A stretch of 42,869 bases of DNA, from assembly GCF_001905095.1 (NCBI RefSeq), contig NZ_LWLS01000107.1, positions 1 through 42,869 of the forward strand. Direction: 5' to 3'. The notes beneath the pieces are model-generated. The model was not told where the DNA came from and made no database searches. It saw only the letters and a list, made by a program, of their open reading frames with translations. Source of the stretch: Micromonospora sp. CB01531. GTDB lineage: Bacteria; Actinomycetota; Actinomycetes; Mycobacteriales; Micromonosporaceae. Positions within the stretch are counted from its first letter, which is position 1; every line of letters starts with the position of its first letter. The translations under genes were made by a program, and so were the position numbers. Below, piece after piece: positions 42,758 to 42,869 of the stretch.

Positions 42758-42869
42758 TCAGCCGGCGGGTCGGGGCAGGGCGGCGAGCCGGCTGAATGCG
42801 GTGACCAGGGAGTTCTTCCAGGGCCAGTGGTCGGCGATGGCCAGGCGGGTTTGTCGGGCGGTGCGGGTG
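42758..42869 (-). pseudogene. C-terminal end of an IS1380-like transposase, cut by the window edge
   Basis: The minus strand entering from the window edge reads TRTARQTRLAIADHWPWKNS then LVTAFSRLAALPRPAG-stop. This is the usual IS1380 end (RLRLAxRWPWxxxLxxAxxRLxALP). Only 36 residues are in the window. Whether the gene is intact cannot be told from here. Confidence 0.65.

Noticed and set aside
1..42869. CRISPR arrays, rRNA genes or complete tRNA genes
   Set aside because: No regularly spaced short repeats and no rRNA-like sequence were seen. The only tRNA-like sequence is the half at 458-504.

Overview
The window is high-GC DNA from an actinomycete. Micromonosporaceae-like gene content and codon use fit best, but that placement is inference. 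It reads as an accessory region or genomic island. Intact metabolic and stress genes are scattered among at least a dozen broken transposases and gene fragments. Most genes are on the minus strand.

Left part (1-12.6 kb). The region opens with a strong hairpin and the 3' half of a tRNA-Val(CAC), a plausible attachment-site scar. It continues with an alpha/beta hydrolase, an enoyl-thioester-reductase-like MDR oxidoreductase and a VOC (glyoxalase-fold) protein, each next to decayed relatives. Then come TnpB and ISL3 transposase remnants, a small secreted protein, a TetR regulator divergent from a FadA5-like thiolase with operator palindromes between them, a GntR remnant, another broken VOC gene, an SRPBCC protein and a second alpha/beta hydrolase.

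Middle part (12.6-20.7 kb). This holds a flavin disulfide oxidoreductase, an IS605/IS1341-type TnpB element that has interrupted an MmyB-like XRE regulator, a zinc alcohol dehydrogenase divergent from that regulator, an IS5 remnant, and an ECF sigma factor overlapping a membrane-anchored partner.

Central cluster (20.8-25.0 kb). This is the most interesting part. A minus-strand, overlapping gene set encodes a 41-residue small ORF with a strong ribosome binding site, a protein resembling heme-dependent L-tyrosine hydroxylases (LmbB2/Orf13/TyrH type), a stand-alone methionyl-tRNA-synthetase-like protein with an intact HIGH motif but an altered KMSKS motif, and an amidohydrolase of the 8-oxoguanine deaminase/AtzB type. 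The genes overlap by 4, 4 and 16 nt. Base composition is visibly less GC-rich than in the neighbours. It looks like a small-molecule or peptide-modifying pathway that I cannot match to a described one.

Right part (25.3-42.9 kb). This carries a degenerate DDE transposase, a Ser/Thr kinase with a ricin-type lectin tail (frameshifted), a large secreted subtilase, and a GNAT-pirin-Dps stress group. It continues with a Tat-exported metallo-hydrolase, a second copy of the MDR oxidoreductase, a CGNR regulator, a frameshifted IS110 element, a secreted beta-propeller, a decayed serine recombinase and the end of an IS1380-like transposase. Two observations tie distant parts together. A ~330-bp sequence occurs in inverted orientation at 11.5-11.8 kb and 42.3-42.6 kb. 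A shared operator-like motif lies just upstream of both MDR genes and the beta-propeller gene.
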